Part shown: piece by piece, positions 6,525-14,245 of the stretch | Numbering within the stretch: position 1 is the first letter of the stretch | Layout of the letters: every line of letters starts with the position of its first letter | Source of the DNA: a virus | Virus record (IMG/VR): IMGVR_UViG_3300017706_001628 | Span: 1 to 22,314 of that record | Reading direction: 5' to 3' (one strand) | Length of the DNA stretch: 22,314 nt | Program-made: the position numbers and the translations under genes | Notes under the pieces: model-generated | Seen by the model: the letters and a program-made list of their open reading frames with translations, nothing else | What the model was told of the DNA's origin: nothing | Databases searched by the model: none

Positions 6525-7840
6525 AATGGAATACTAGTAGTGTGGTTTCCTTTTCGACCGAAAGAATCTCTAACAAGATTCAACTTCGTATACGTTTCCT
6601 TAGATGATATGTAATGACATAGATCAGCTATAATATATAGACCCCCTGATTCCTTGTCAAGGTCATCACCTTTTTCTGCACGGAGGCCTGGTTTATCAAA
6701 AAACACAACGTCTCCTGCATGAAGACTAAAGTCTCCTGCGATTGTAACTGTCTGCATTCCAGTAAACATTTGATTGTATCTACGGATTGCTTGGTTCAAT
6801 ACCTTTTGAGATTCAAAGTTTTGTTCTGTTGAACCATCAATTTGCTGCTCTGTTGTTCCTGTTGGGAGAGTGCCAGTATCAATCAACATGTATGTTGTTC
6901 TTGTGAAAGTTTCTTTCGGATCAAACTTTTCATTTAGTGTCGGTAACTCCTTACCTCCCAACTGGGTTCCCTCTTCCGTTTCGTCTGCAGTTTGCTTAAT
7001 AACTTCATAGTGACAGTTAAATGGATCAAAGACAACTATCCTTGTGCCATATGCACCCATCTTAAATTTTTCTTGTGCATGGATTCGATTATCACCCTCT
7101 TGATCTAAAACCTTAGTATCATAACCTGCAGGCAGTTCAGAAGATTGATTGAAAATCAGAGATTTTTTCTGCTTCTGATCAAAAAGACCATCGATTGATT
7201 TAAATTTAAATCCATCGGCAGTTTCAAAGAAGAAGAACCCAGCAGACTTACCTTTTTCTCCAGCAGTGGATGGAACAGATGCTTTTGAAAGCCAGTTGAT
7301 TACATAGTATGGTTTTTGATTGTTCCCTAAGAAATTATAGTTGTTGCTAGTCTCTTCAATATCCAACTCTTTCTCTGTCAACAAAAAGTCTTCACATACT
7401 CTCCTAATGTGATCAGATATTTTCCCATCGAATCTAATATTGACTCTTGACTTACCTTCCTCATTTCTAATTAATTCTTCTGATACCAAGTCTAGTTGCA
7501 CTAATGTTCCGACTGTATCCTCTGCTCCTGGAGTAACTTTATTTACATACAGTGTTGCCTTCACACTGTTTTCATTATTATCTCTAAACTTGAGTGTGAC
7601 CTCTTCAGTTCCTACAAGAGGTAGTCCTTCAATAACACTCTTACCATCAATCGAATTGCCAGTATCAATAAACGTTACTTCTGCTTTTACTGTGTCTTGA
7701 AGAATACTTTCATAATACATGACACGAACAATTCCAGTAGCAAGACTGACATTCTTACTCTGATCTTTGTTAGAGGTTACCTCTAATTTGTCTATAAAAG
7801 CAGGTACTGCTTGCTTGGATCCTGATGGTGTTTGCGTCAT
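6521..7840 (-). CDS. 27: Baseplate hub protein, gp27-like (439 aa)
   Basis: A 439-aa beta-rich protein without Cys-rich or membrane segments, lying just upstream of gp5. Its features fit the gp27 / gpD-like hub family: an N-terminal beta domain (VRVMYYESILQDTVKAEVTF, IEGLPLVGTEEVTLKF), a central domain (PYYVINWLSKAS, SAGFFFFETADGFKFKSIDG), then FKMGAYGTRIVVFDPF and a C-terminal GDFSLHAGDVVFFDKPG. In T4, the gp27 trimer forms a ring that joins the tail tube to the gp5 spike. A clear Shine-Dalgarno (AAGGAG) lies nine bases before the ATG. The assignment rests on size, context and remembered cyanophage sequences; T4 gp27 itself is very divergent. Confidence 0.75.
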   Translation of the reverse strand: MTQTPSGSKQAVPAFIDKLEVTSNKDQSKNVSLATGIVRVMYYESILQDTVKAEVTFIDTGNSIDGKSVIEGLPLVGTEEVTLKFRDNNENSVKATLYVNKVTPGAEDTVGTLVQLDLVSEELIRNEEGKSRVNIRFDGKISDHIRRVCEDFLLTEKELDIEETSNNYNFLGNNQKPYYVINWLSKASVPSTAGEKGKSAGFFFFETADGFKFKSIDGLFDQKQKKSLIFNQSSELPAGYDTKVLDQEGDNRIHAQEKFKMGAYGTRIVVFDPFNCHYEVIKQTADETEEGTQLGGKELPTLNEKFDPKETFTRTTYMLIDTGTLPTGTTEQQIDGSTEQNFESQKVLNQAIRRYNQMFTGMQTVTIAGDFSLHAGDVVFFDKPGLRAEKGDDLDKESGGLYIIADLCHYISSKETYTKLNLVRDSFGRKGNHTTSIPL

Positions 7841-7863
7841 TCTTTATTTCTCCTTATCTCTAT

Positions 7864-10059
7864 TTAAGCACCTTGATACAGAGTATCAAAAGATGAATTT
7901 TCTGTTCGACCAACTAGGACAGGGACAATAGATTTAGATCCAGATCCAGATGAACCACCTGACATCGCTGGCATTGGAACGACGACAGTTTCATCAGCAC
8001 CAGACTCATAGGAAGCATATGCTCTCAAAACATTTACTGCTTCTCTACCCTTTGCTTTGTTCAAATCATACAAGAATCCAGGAACTTGGGACTCAAGAGC
8101 TGCTGTAGAATCAGCATCAATGACAAATTCTCTTCCTTCTTCACCAAGGAGTGCTCTGTGTGTCATTGCTTTGGTAAATCCACCTCTTGCGTATGCAAGG
8201 TCTCCATGTCCTGTCATTGCAACCATCTTCCCTGATGAATCAAAAATTTCAGCACTCTTTCCATATCCACCATAAGCAGAACCAACTTTAGTTTCTCCAC
8301 CCATTTGTGGTAAGAGAATTTCTGCTCCCTCTGTTGATGAGTGATATAAATCTTTGTTAGCAGAAATATCTGGAATGTAATAATCAAATGGTTTAAATCC
8401 CTGCGCTCTCATAAAAGTAGAATGACTGTGAGCGTCTATGGCGCTGCTCAATAATCTCTTCTTCTCTCTAGAATCTAAGTCAGACTTATATGCTTTTAAT
8501 CTAGCATATCCCTGGCCAGAGAAAACCATCTCTTTATTTCTTGCAGTATAAGCATCAGCCATCTTATCCATAGCAGCAATCATCCCACTCATTCCTATGC
8601 TTTGATGGAACTTGGTATCAACGTGATATGCAGCACCCGCACCAATTCTATCATATCCAGCAGGTCCAGTTTGCATACCACCACCACTAGCACCTGTCAC
8701 ATTTGCACCAGAACCCTTTCCAATTCCATCTTCATCACCTCCCTTCAGTCCCATCATCGATTGACTACTTTTATCTGCTTTAGAACTACTCTTCTTATCA
8801 GAGTCTCCAAACAATCCACCAAATGCTCCCTCGCCACCAAAGTCACCAAGCATTCCAAAAGTAACAATTTCTAATCCTTGCCTTATCTGCTCTCTGATTC
8901 TTGCATCAAACTTGCCAAGATTCTTTCTTTGCTTTAACCTACCTTCGTCAGATAAGAATGGATATCTAATTAACTCAACTGCATATCTAAATGGTGCTCC
9001 AACAATATCAAGCAATGTTCCAACTGACAATAAATTATAATTTATAAATTGTGCCCCTCTGTAAAGAAGACCATCAATGACCTTTCTGGGATCACCTGGG
9101 ATCTTTTCTTCATATCTCTTCTTAGCACCCTCCTCTAACTCGGTTCCCATCTTCCTGAGTTGGAAAGCACCTTCACCAAGACCAGAAGCAAGAAGGCCAA
9201 CACCTGCAACAATACCAGCTGCGGCCGCACCACCACCAGTGACGAATCCTACGAGTGATTTTCCTGCACTGATAACTCCACTACCAATCTTTCCAGCAAC
9301 ACTAATAAGTCCACCAACACCCTGGAACTTAAGTATTGCTAAACATGCAATTAGAGTTGCATTTAAGAATGTATTTAAATGCTCCGAAAGTTCATCAAAT
9401 TTTTTGAGTCCATCCTCTCCAAAAGTATTTCCAACCCAACCTCTAAAGTTATCATACAAGGAATATCCCCAATCAATAAACGTCACTAACCCATTGAAAA
9501 TTGTACCTGCGATGTCCTCAATTGTTTGAACAACACCTTTCATGGTGTCCAAAAATCCTTCCAGTTTAGGAATGAGATCAACTGCTCTTACAGCAAGGAA
9601 ACCTAGCAGAGTATTTACTAGGAAGTTCATTATCCTGTCCATAAATGACAGTTGTTTGCCGCCGCCACCCCCTCCAGATTCTGTTTCCTTAGATTTCTTA
9701 GTTTCAAGTGCTGCTTCTCTTGCCCGTGCTTTTTGCTGTTGCTGCTGTCTTCTTCTTTGATCTGCTCTCATTTGGTCTAGAGCAAGAGATCCCTTTAAGA
9801 GAGTTTGAATTTTAGTTAATGACTGATTGATAGACTGAAGTGGATCTCCACTAACAGAAGTTGATGTGCTGATGGAAGATCTTGGTGCTGAAGGAGATGC
9901 TGTTGGTGAGGCAGAGGACATTGAAGTAGAGGATCCACTTCTACCAATTAGTTTATCTTTTGAAACTTTTGTAGTCTTTGCTTTTACTCTAGAAGTTATC
10001 TTCTTTGCTACAGCACCTTTTGCTGCTCTACCGCCAATTCTACCAAGTGCAGCTAACAT
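7864..10059 (-). CDS. Tape-measure-like tail protein, longer paralog (731 aa)
   Basis: Domain order: a basic N-terminus (1-40), a Ser-rich linker (41-72), an amphipathic helix with a Gln run (about 74-122), a Gly run (about 129-134), helices with membrane-like character (about 139-160, 230-295), a Gly-rich linker, and a C-terminal part with LLGEEGREFVID (637-648). The last motif resembles the VPAMLTAGEYVISK motif of the neighbouring 557-aa protein, and such motifs are common in phage tape measures. The order basic N-terminus, Gln-rich coiled coil, ARE-x-x-LE, hydrophobic helices, Gly linker and G-E-E/Y-V-I motif is shared by both proteins, so I read them as diverged paralogs. One or both may replace T4 gp29. 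Confidence 0.6.
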   Translation of the reverse strand: MLAALGRIGGRAAKGAVAKKITSRVKAKTTKVSKDKLIGRSGSSTSMSSASPTASPSAPRSSISTSTSVSGDPLQSINQSLTKIQTLLKGSLALDQMRADQRRRQQQQQKARAREAALETKKSKETESGGGGGGKQLSFMDRIMNFLVNTLLGFLAVRAVDLIPKLEGFLDTMKGVVQTIEDIAGTIFNGLVTFIDWGYSLYDNFRGWVGNTFGEDGLKKFDELSEHLNTFLNATLIACLAILKFQGVGGLISVAGKIGSGVISAGKSLVGFVTGGGAAAAGIVAGVGLLASGLGEGAFQLRKMGTELEEGAKKRYEEKIPGDPRKVIDGLLYRGAQFINYNLLSVGTLLDIVGAPFRYAVELIRYPFLSDEGRLKQRKNLGKFDARIREQIRQGLEIVTFGMLGDFGGEGAFGGLFGDSDKKSSSKADKSSQSMMGLKGGDEDGIGKGSGANVTGASGGGMQTGPAGYDRIGAGAAYHVDTKFHQSIGMSGMIAAMDKMADAYTARNKEMVFSGQGYARLKAYKSDLDSREKKRLLSSAIDAHSHSTFMRAQGFKPFDYYIPDISANKDLYHSSTEGAEILLPQMGGETKVGSAYGGYGKSAEIFDSSGKMVAMTGHGDLAYARGGFTKAMTHRALLGEEGREFVIDADSTAALESQVPGFLYDLNKAKGREAVNVLRAYASYESGADETVVVPMPAMSGGSSGSGSKSIVPVLVGRTENSSFDTLYQGA

Positions 10060-10060
10060 C

Positions 10061-11734
10061 TTATACTACGACCCCCAATGTTTGTGTCTTAGTTCTAGAT
10101 CCAGAAGTTGTAGCACTGAATGCAGGAGGTTTGCTTCCTAAGGTTTGCTCACCACCACTAGCATCTCCCCCTCCCTGTTGTGGTGCGGCAATGACAACAT
10201 TAGATTTCTTTGCCATTGGAGGATCAACTCTTGGTGCCTTATAATTTTGATTTGAACTCATTTGCATAGAATGTTCTTGACCATTATCAGGAGATCCTAC
10301 AAAATAATTTCTTACAGTTTTTGCAAAGTTTATCAAAGGCTCTATTTGTTTCTGACCAAACATACTAATCACATTGATAACCGGAGTTTCTGGTTTTCCA
10401 AAGTCTGATAAAGTAGGTCTCTCCATATCTTCTACTGGATCTGGAAGATTCTTTGGAACATGACCTCCCTCAGCAAACTTGAAATAAAAATGTTCTGCTT
10501 TTAGTGGAGTAACGGGCCCACCAGTTTTATAATACCTTGGTGTAACGAATCCACCAGTTTTGTAATGTCTAGGAGATGCTACATTAAAAGTTTTCTTAGG
10601 ATTTAAATTAAATACCATCCCACCAGTGGAATAATTTCCACCAGTTGGTTGACCACTACCACCACCAGCAGCATTCAGTGATGCAAACATTCCAGAACCA
10701 AACTTGTCTACAGCACCCTTACTGATGACATATTCACCAGCGGTTAGCATTGCAGGCACATTATCGATACCACCAGGTCCTTTGACCATACCACCTGTTG
10801 CCAATTTGGCGGGAGGTTTTTCGGGCGTTTCACCTGGTCCTGATAGTTCAGATGTTTTTTGTTGAATTGCTGCTAGATCTGGTGAAGGAATTTCATTTGA
10901 ATCTTTTGGAGCACCTATTTTTTTCTCTGAATCCTCTGTTGCTTTCTTTGCTTCCTTTACACCTTTTTCTACATCATTTCCAAATCCAAATATTTTCTTG
11001 GTTGCATCAACGAGTTTTGGAATGAATCCAATTGCTAGTGCAGTAATGCCTATGATCAAACCAGCAGGACCAAGAAGTGCTCCTCCAAATAAAATCAAAC
11101 CTGCAAGGAGGGTTGGCCACCAATCCTTAATGAACCTGAATATTGATTCTATTTTCCCTTTATTTTCATCATCCTGGAACCACTCGAACATTTTAAATAT
11201 TGCTCTACCAAGAACAACATTTACTATAAAATTGAACAGTTTTTCAAACATGCCCTTTACAGGACTTGCAATTTTTTCTGCTGTACCTTTAATTGCATCT
11301 AAAGCACCACCACCGGCTTCCAGCATTTTTTCTCTGGCGGTTGCTTTCTTTTTCTGTTGTTGCTGTCCACTCTGAGTTGCTTGACCTCTATCAAACTTCT
11401 GCTGTTGCTCTAATGTAGATGCTATTGATTGAACTTTACCTGCGATCTCAGTAAAAACTACACTATTATTCTGTGTCTTTAATTTATCTGCAACATTTTT
11501 TCTATTGGCCTGTATTATATTTTTAATTCTAGTAATCTTTTCTGCATTTACCTTTGTCGCCTTCTCATTCTCATTTACTTTAACACGGGTAGTTCTAAGA
11601 ATGCGAGAGAGTTTACCAATCTTTGACTCTCCTCCCATTCCACCCAAATTAGATCCACCACTATCCCTACCCGTCAATTTTGATGCGGATATTGTTGTAG
11701 ATCTAGTTTGTGGTGTACTTACCGTATCATCCAT
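10061..11734 (-). CDS. Tape-measure-like tail protein, shorter paralog (557 aa)
   Basis: An N-terminal charged coiled coil (about 40-130, with QQQQKKKATAREKMLE) is followed by a helix (about 160-185) and a strong hydrophobic segment (206-238, LLAGLILFGGALLGPAGLII). A C-terminal Gly-rich part carries GGIDNVPAMLTAGEYVISK (about 321-339), a motif typical of siphophage and myophage tape-measure proteins. At 557 aa it is close to T4 gp29 (590 aa). It starts eight bases inside the small frameshift ORF (ATGGATGA overlap), directly downstream of the gp26 chaperone, the place a tape measure occupies in lambda-like tail operons. Three GG-FVTPRYYKTGG-like repeats lie at about 365-410. Confidence 0.62.
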   Translation of the reverse strand: MDDTVSTPQTRSTTISASKLTGRDSGGSNLGGMGGESKIGKLSRILRTTRVKVNENEKATKVNAEKITRIKNIIQANRKNVADKLKTQNNSVVFTEIAGKVQSIASTLEQQQKFDRGQATQSGQQQQKKKATAREKMLEAGGGALDAIKGTAEKIASPVKGMFEKLFNFIVNVVLGRAIFKMFEWFQDDENKGKIESIFRFIKDWWPTLLAGLILFGGALLGPAGLIIGITALAIGFIPKLVDATKKIFGFGNDVEKGVKEAKKATEDSEKKIGAPKDSNEIPSPDLAAIQQKTSELSGPGETPEKPPAKLATGGMVKGPGGIDNVPAMLTAGEYVISKGAVDKFGSGMFASLNAAGGGSGQPTGGNYSTGGMVFNLNPKKTFNVASPRHYKTGGFVTPRYYKTGGPVTPLKAEHFYFKFAEGGHVPKNLPDPVEDMERPTLSDFGKPETPVINVISMFGQKQIEPLINFAKTVRNYFVGSPDNGQEHSMQMSSNQNYKAPRVDPPMAKKSNVVIAAPQQGGGDASGGEQTLGSKPPAFSATTSGSRTKTQTLGVVV

Positions 11735-11897
11735 TAGATGCTTGCTGTTGTTTTAGTTTTTCTTCCTCAAGATGTTGCTGCAGCAACCCGACATAAATGT
11801 CTCTTTCCCAAGGCATCCAATTTTCAATCTCGGTTAAACTATATTTATGGTACTGTACCAAGGCAAAATTAAGTCGGAAATAATTTTCCAGATCCAT
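11727..11897 (-). CDS. Small -1 frame ORF downstream of gp26 (56 aa; likely C-terminal extension of gp26)
   Basis: This open frame begins MDLENYFRLNFALVQYHKYS and ends LKQQQASNG. It is in the -1 frame relative to gp26, and the frame is open right back to the slippery site at 11915-11921. Slippage would give a 300-aa product: 238 residues of gp26, six linker residues (RLGMIH) and these 56 residues. There is no convincing Shine-Dalgarno before the ATGs at 11906 or 11897, which favours expression by frameshifting, though reinitiation after the gp26 stop is possible. By position it matches lambda T in the G/GT pair, which loads the tape measure. T4 gp51 lies at the same place, but I cannot show homology. 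Confidence 0.7.
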   Translation of the reverse strand: MDLENYFRLNFALVQYHKYSLTEIENWMPWERDIYVGLLQQHLEEEKLKQQQASNG

Positions 11898-11921
11898 ATG
11901 GATCATGCCTAGGCGAAAAAA
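11891..11921 (-). promoter_or_regulatory. Predicted -1 programmed frameshift site (T TTT TTC plus hairpin)
   Basis: Near the 3' end of gp26 the minus strand reads AG-T-TTT-TTC-GCC-TAG in the gp26 frame. T TTT TTC (11915-11921) is a canonical X XXY YYZ heptamer in the correct phase, one codon before the stop. Ten bases further on is the perfect palindrome GATCCATATGGATC (11891-11904), which can form a 5-bp stem with loop ATAT and could act as stimulator. The spacing is slightly long against the usual 5-9 bases and the stem is short, so efficiency is uncertain. Confidence 0.7.
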
Positions 11922-12628
11922 CTTGCTAGTCCCTCAATTACAACATCATTTTCCTTTTTAGTATTAGGATTTTTAACTTTAACCGTGTGAGATAATTTAG
12001 GCATAGTCTCAAAGAATTTCTCAATATCTTTGAACTGAGAGGAGTTCATAGATTCTAAGAATTCATTCAACTCTTTTTTAGTACAATCAGCAGCTACCCA
12101 AACTTCATCCTCAGTGAAGATCGTACCAATGCAGGATGCGATCAGCTCAAATGATTGGTCCATTGCACTTTGTTCTTTAAGATCAAAGTTGTTCTTAATG
12201 AACTCATCAAGAGATGGATACTTCATCTCCATCATGATTGAACCATCAAGTTCAATTCTGTTTGAGTGGTTATCACTTCTCTTCACCTTAATATCATCAA
12301 GGTTAATAGTAACTGCTACTTGTGTCTCCCCATCATCTGGACAGATGAGATTAACTTCAAGTTCTTCACCAACAGACTTACCACGAATGTTAAGGAACAA
12401 GTATTCAATATCAAACGTAGGGAGTTGTTCTACCTTGATACCTTTAGTAAGAATACAGTTTTTGATAACAGCTCTGATTGCTGTTGAGATCTGTTTTGTG
12501 TCCTCACTCTCCAGTGCGATAACAAGTAACTTCTCCTCTTTTACAAGAAACGGTCTGTACTTAATCGTTTCTCCTGTTGATGGCAACTCAAGTTCATATG
12601 TAGGAGTCGCAATTTTTGGTAAAGGCAT
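11909..12628 (-). CDS. 26: Baseplate hub assembly chaperone gp26 (239 aa)
   Basis: The N-terminus MPLPKIATPTYELELPSTGE and the following KYRPFLVKEEKLLVIALESE are the hallmark of the T4 gp26 family. The rest is a soluble, mainly helical acidic protein of usual length (T4: 208 aa). In T4, gp26 is needed for hub assembly. Its position just before tape-measure-like genes, and its -1 frame extension, suggest it is the equivalent of the lambda gpG tail chaperone. The ATG at 12628 has no strong Shine-Dalgarno. A late-type box (AATAAATA) lies 28 bases upstream. The last codons SFFA contain the slippery run. Confidence 0.88.
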   Translation of the reverse strand: MPLPKIATPTYELELPSTGETIKYRPFLVKEEKLLVIALESEDTKQISTAIRAVIKNCILTKGIKVEQLPTFDIEYLFLNIRGKSVGEELEVNLICPDDGETQVAVTINLDDIKVKRSDNHSNRIELDGSIMMEMKYPSLDEFIKNNFDLKEQSAMDQSFELIASCIGTIFTEDEVWVAADCTKKELNEFLESMNSSQFKDIEKFFETMPKLSHTVKVKNPNTKKENDVVIEGLASFFA

Positions 12629-12655
12629 AATATCTTATAAAGATTTCAGTGTGAT

Positions 12656-12663
12656 TATTTATT
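12656..12663 (-). promoter_or_regulatory. Late promoter-like box (AATAAATA) before gp26
   Basis: The minus strand reads AATAAATA, 28 bases upstream of the gp26 start and next to the stop codon of the gp54-like gene. It fits the NATAAATA late motif of T4-like phages and may start a second late transcript covering the chaperone, tape-measure and hub genes. Motif and position are the only evidence. Confidence 0.5.
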
Positions 12664-12666
12664 GGG

Positions 12667-13404
12667 TTATCTGAAGAGTCCAGATACACCTGCACCGATG
12701 GCAAGACCTGCATTAATAGCTTGATTGAGATTGAAACTATTTCTTGCTGCTTGATTAAATGGATTTAGACCAGGTGGTGCATCATAGTTCTCATTACTGA
12801 TGAAGTATCTGGTGTAGTTTAGTGACACACTACACTTTAGTATTGATGATACATCATATGAAACTGGTATCGCAGATATTGCAACTGGGAATATATTAAC
12901 AAACTTATAAGTAAGAGGTTTGACTGAAGTGCTCTGATTTATGTTTTTTTCAAATTTGGTAACCTCTAAGTCTCCTTTGTATTCTTCGGGAAACTTTACT
13001 CTATAAGCATAATTTTCATTCTTAAGATCTCCGGTTTCGTTCATAATAAATTTAATCCACGACTCAAAGAATCTAATCGGCATATATTGTTCGGCATCAC
13101 AATAGAATGTTAAATCAATTCTATCTTGATAGATACGACGATATGCATGTCTCTCAGTAACCCCACTTCTATCGTTTGTTAACTCTGTAGTTGCAAGAGA
13201 AGATCCTGGTAAAGTTGCCTCTGAACACATCAGTTGCAATCTATCCTGATTCAGAGCAAGACCATTCTCTGCCATGTATTGTCTGAACCCTGCCTCATCT
13301 CTCGGCAATCCCAGATAAATTGAGAAGTGAGATGTGGTCGCAGGATTGAGTAGTTTGCTCTTTATCTGAGATACACTTTGTGGTTGTGGGGCAACGGAAG
13401 CCAT
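12667..13404 (-). CDS. 54: Tail-tube-fold baseplate protein, gp54-like (245 aa)
   Basis: The segment FSIYLGLPRDEAGFRQYM, then RLQLMCSEATLPGSSLATTE, TERHAYRRIYQDRIDLTFYC and YMPIRFFESWIKFIMNE has the order of strands found in the tail-tube family (T4 gp19, gp48, gp54). The neighbour on the other strand is gp48, its partner in T4. T4 gp54 starts tail-tube polymerisation on the baseplate. At 245 aa it is shorter than T4 gp54 (320 aa). The hydrophobic C-terminus (INAGLAIGAGVSGLFR) is typical of cyanophage versions as I remember them. It is the first gene of the leftward late operon and diverges from gp4 across 27 bases. Confidence 0.62.
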   Translation of the reverse strand: MASVAPQPQSVSQIKSKLLNPATTSHFSIYLGLPRDEAGFRQYMAENGLALNQDRLQLMCSEATLPGSSLATTELTNDRSGVTERHAYRRIYQDRIDLTFYCDAEQYMPIRFFESWIKFIMNETGDLKNENYAYRVKFPEEYKGDLEVTKFEKNINQSTSVKPLTYKFVNIFPVAISAIPVSYDVSSILKCSVSLNYTRYFISNENYDAPPGLNPFNQAARNSFNLNQAINAGLAIGAGVSGLFR

Positions 13405-13405
13405 T

Positions 13406-13413
13406 TATAAATA
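13406..13413 (+). promoter_or_regulatory. Late promoter (TATAAATA) for the gp4-gp53 operon
   Basis: An exact match to the T4 late promoter core TATAAATA on the plus strand, 18 bases upstream of the ATG at 13432. It stands in the short space between two divergent late operons. It would drive gp4, the 115-aa gene, gp48 and gp53. The opposite strand reads TATAAATG here, which runs into the start codon of the gp54-like gene and cannot serve it. Confidence 0.7.
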
Positions 13414-13431
13414 ATTTTTGACTTATATATT

Positions 13432-13887
13432 ATGTATAAGAGAATGGCGGAAAGTATTAAGAGTAGATATAAACCATCTTACCCACAAAAATACAAAGGC
13501 AACCCTAATAATATTATCTGTAGAAGTAGTTGGGAAAGAAGATTCTGTAAATGGTGTGATCTCAATGAGAATATTATCTCATGGGCTTCAGAGGAGTTTA
13601 GCATACCATATGTTTCACCTGTTGACAATAGAGTGCATAGATACTATCCAGACTATTTGATTAAAGTTAAGGAGTTTGATGGTAAGATCAAAACTTATGT
13701 GGTTGAGGTAAAACCTAAAAAGCAAACTGCACCACCTAAGAAATCGAAACGACAGACTAAATCATATCTTTATGAGTGTAAGATGTATGCAGTCAACCAA
13801 GCAAAATGGAAAGCTGCTGATGAATTTTGTAAAGACAATCTTATCGAATTCAAAATCATCACTGAAAAGGAGTTAGGTCTCAAATGA
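13432..13887 (+). CDS. 4: Head completion protein gp4 (151 aa)
   Basis: Closely follows T4 gp4 (150 aa): KYKGNPNNIICRSSWERRFC, ISWASEEFSIPY, HRYYPDYLIK and VVEVKPKKQTAPP. The residues E35, D74 and E92-V-K94 form a PD-(D/E)XK-like set as in TnsA-type nucleases. The family acts on the filled head, probably trimming or sealing DNA before tail joining. The ATG at 13432 gives MYKRMAES; an ATG at 13444 would start MAES, closer to T4's MAYS, and I cannot choose firmly. Neither has a well-spaced Shine-Dalgarno. Its stop overlaps the next start (ATGA). Confidence 0.9.
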   Translation: MYKRMAESIKSRYKPSYPQKYKGNPNNIICRSSWERRFCKWCDLNENIISWASEEFSIPYVSPVDNRVHRYYPDYLIKVKEFDGKIKTYVVEVKPKKQTAPPKKSKRQTKSYLYECKMYAVNQAKWKAADEFCKDNLIEFKIITEKELGLK

Positions 13888-14231
13888 GTCGTTTAGAAGG
13901 AAACAAAATTAACAATGGTACAAATGATCAAGAAGACATGATGATAAAGATCATGGGCACTCTGAATGGAACGGTTACTCTTATTCCTGATGTGGGTCAG
14001 TTATGTACCTTTGTTTATAATGCAAAGACTCCTAATATTACGTATGATCAACATCCCTTAGTCGTAGTGACTGAAGTATTTCGTTGGGGATTTCGTGGAT
14101 TGAATTTTCATTGGCAAAAACATAGACAATATACCTGGGAAGAAGTGGCAGGACAGGTGTATATTGTGATGCCAGATGAACTGGATGACCTGATTGCTAT
14201 TCCATATGCGAAAATGATACTAAATAAATAA
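13884..14231 (+). CDS. Conserved-looking cyanophage protein of the gp4-gp48 interval (115 aa)
   Basis: The N-terminal 25 residues are polar. The rest is beta-rich and aromatic (GQLCTFVYNAKTPNITYDQH, VVVTEVFRWGFRGLNFHWQK, YTWEEVAGQVYIV). I recall similar proteins at the same place in other cyanophages but no function. Lying between gp4 and gp48, translated with a 4-base ATGA overlap from gp4 and under a late promoter, it is most likely a structural or assembly protein of the neck or baseplate. In T4 gp4 is followed directly by gp53, so this gene and gp48 are an insertion relative to T4 order. Confidence 0.7.
   Translation: MSRLEGNKINNGTNDQEDMMIKIMGTLNGTVTLIPDVGQLCTFVYNAKTPNITYDQHPLVVVTEVFRWGFRGLNFHWQKHRQYTWEEVAGQVYIVMPDELDDLIAIPYAKMILNK
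14223..14230 (+). promoter_or_regulatory. Late promoter-like box (AATAAATA) before gp48
   Basis: The plus strand reads TAAATAAATAAA across the stop of the 115-aa gene, containing AATAAATA 15 bases before the gp48 ATG. It fits the late motif, though the leader would be very short and the run is low in complexity. Confidence 0.35.
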
Positions 14232-14245
14232 AAAGTCCTGACATA

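Noticed and set aside
9077-9529. A 150-codon plus-strand ORF opposite the 731-aa tail gene
   Set aside because: Low-complexity Pro/Ser/Ala composition as expected from reading a Gly/Ala-rich gene backwards; no ribosome site or family.
12114-12674. A 186-codon plus-strand ORF opposite gp26
   Set aside because: Antisense shadow of the well-supported gp26 gene; no motif or promoter of its own.
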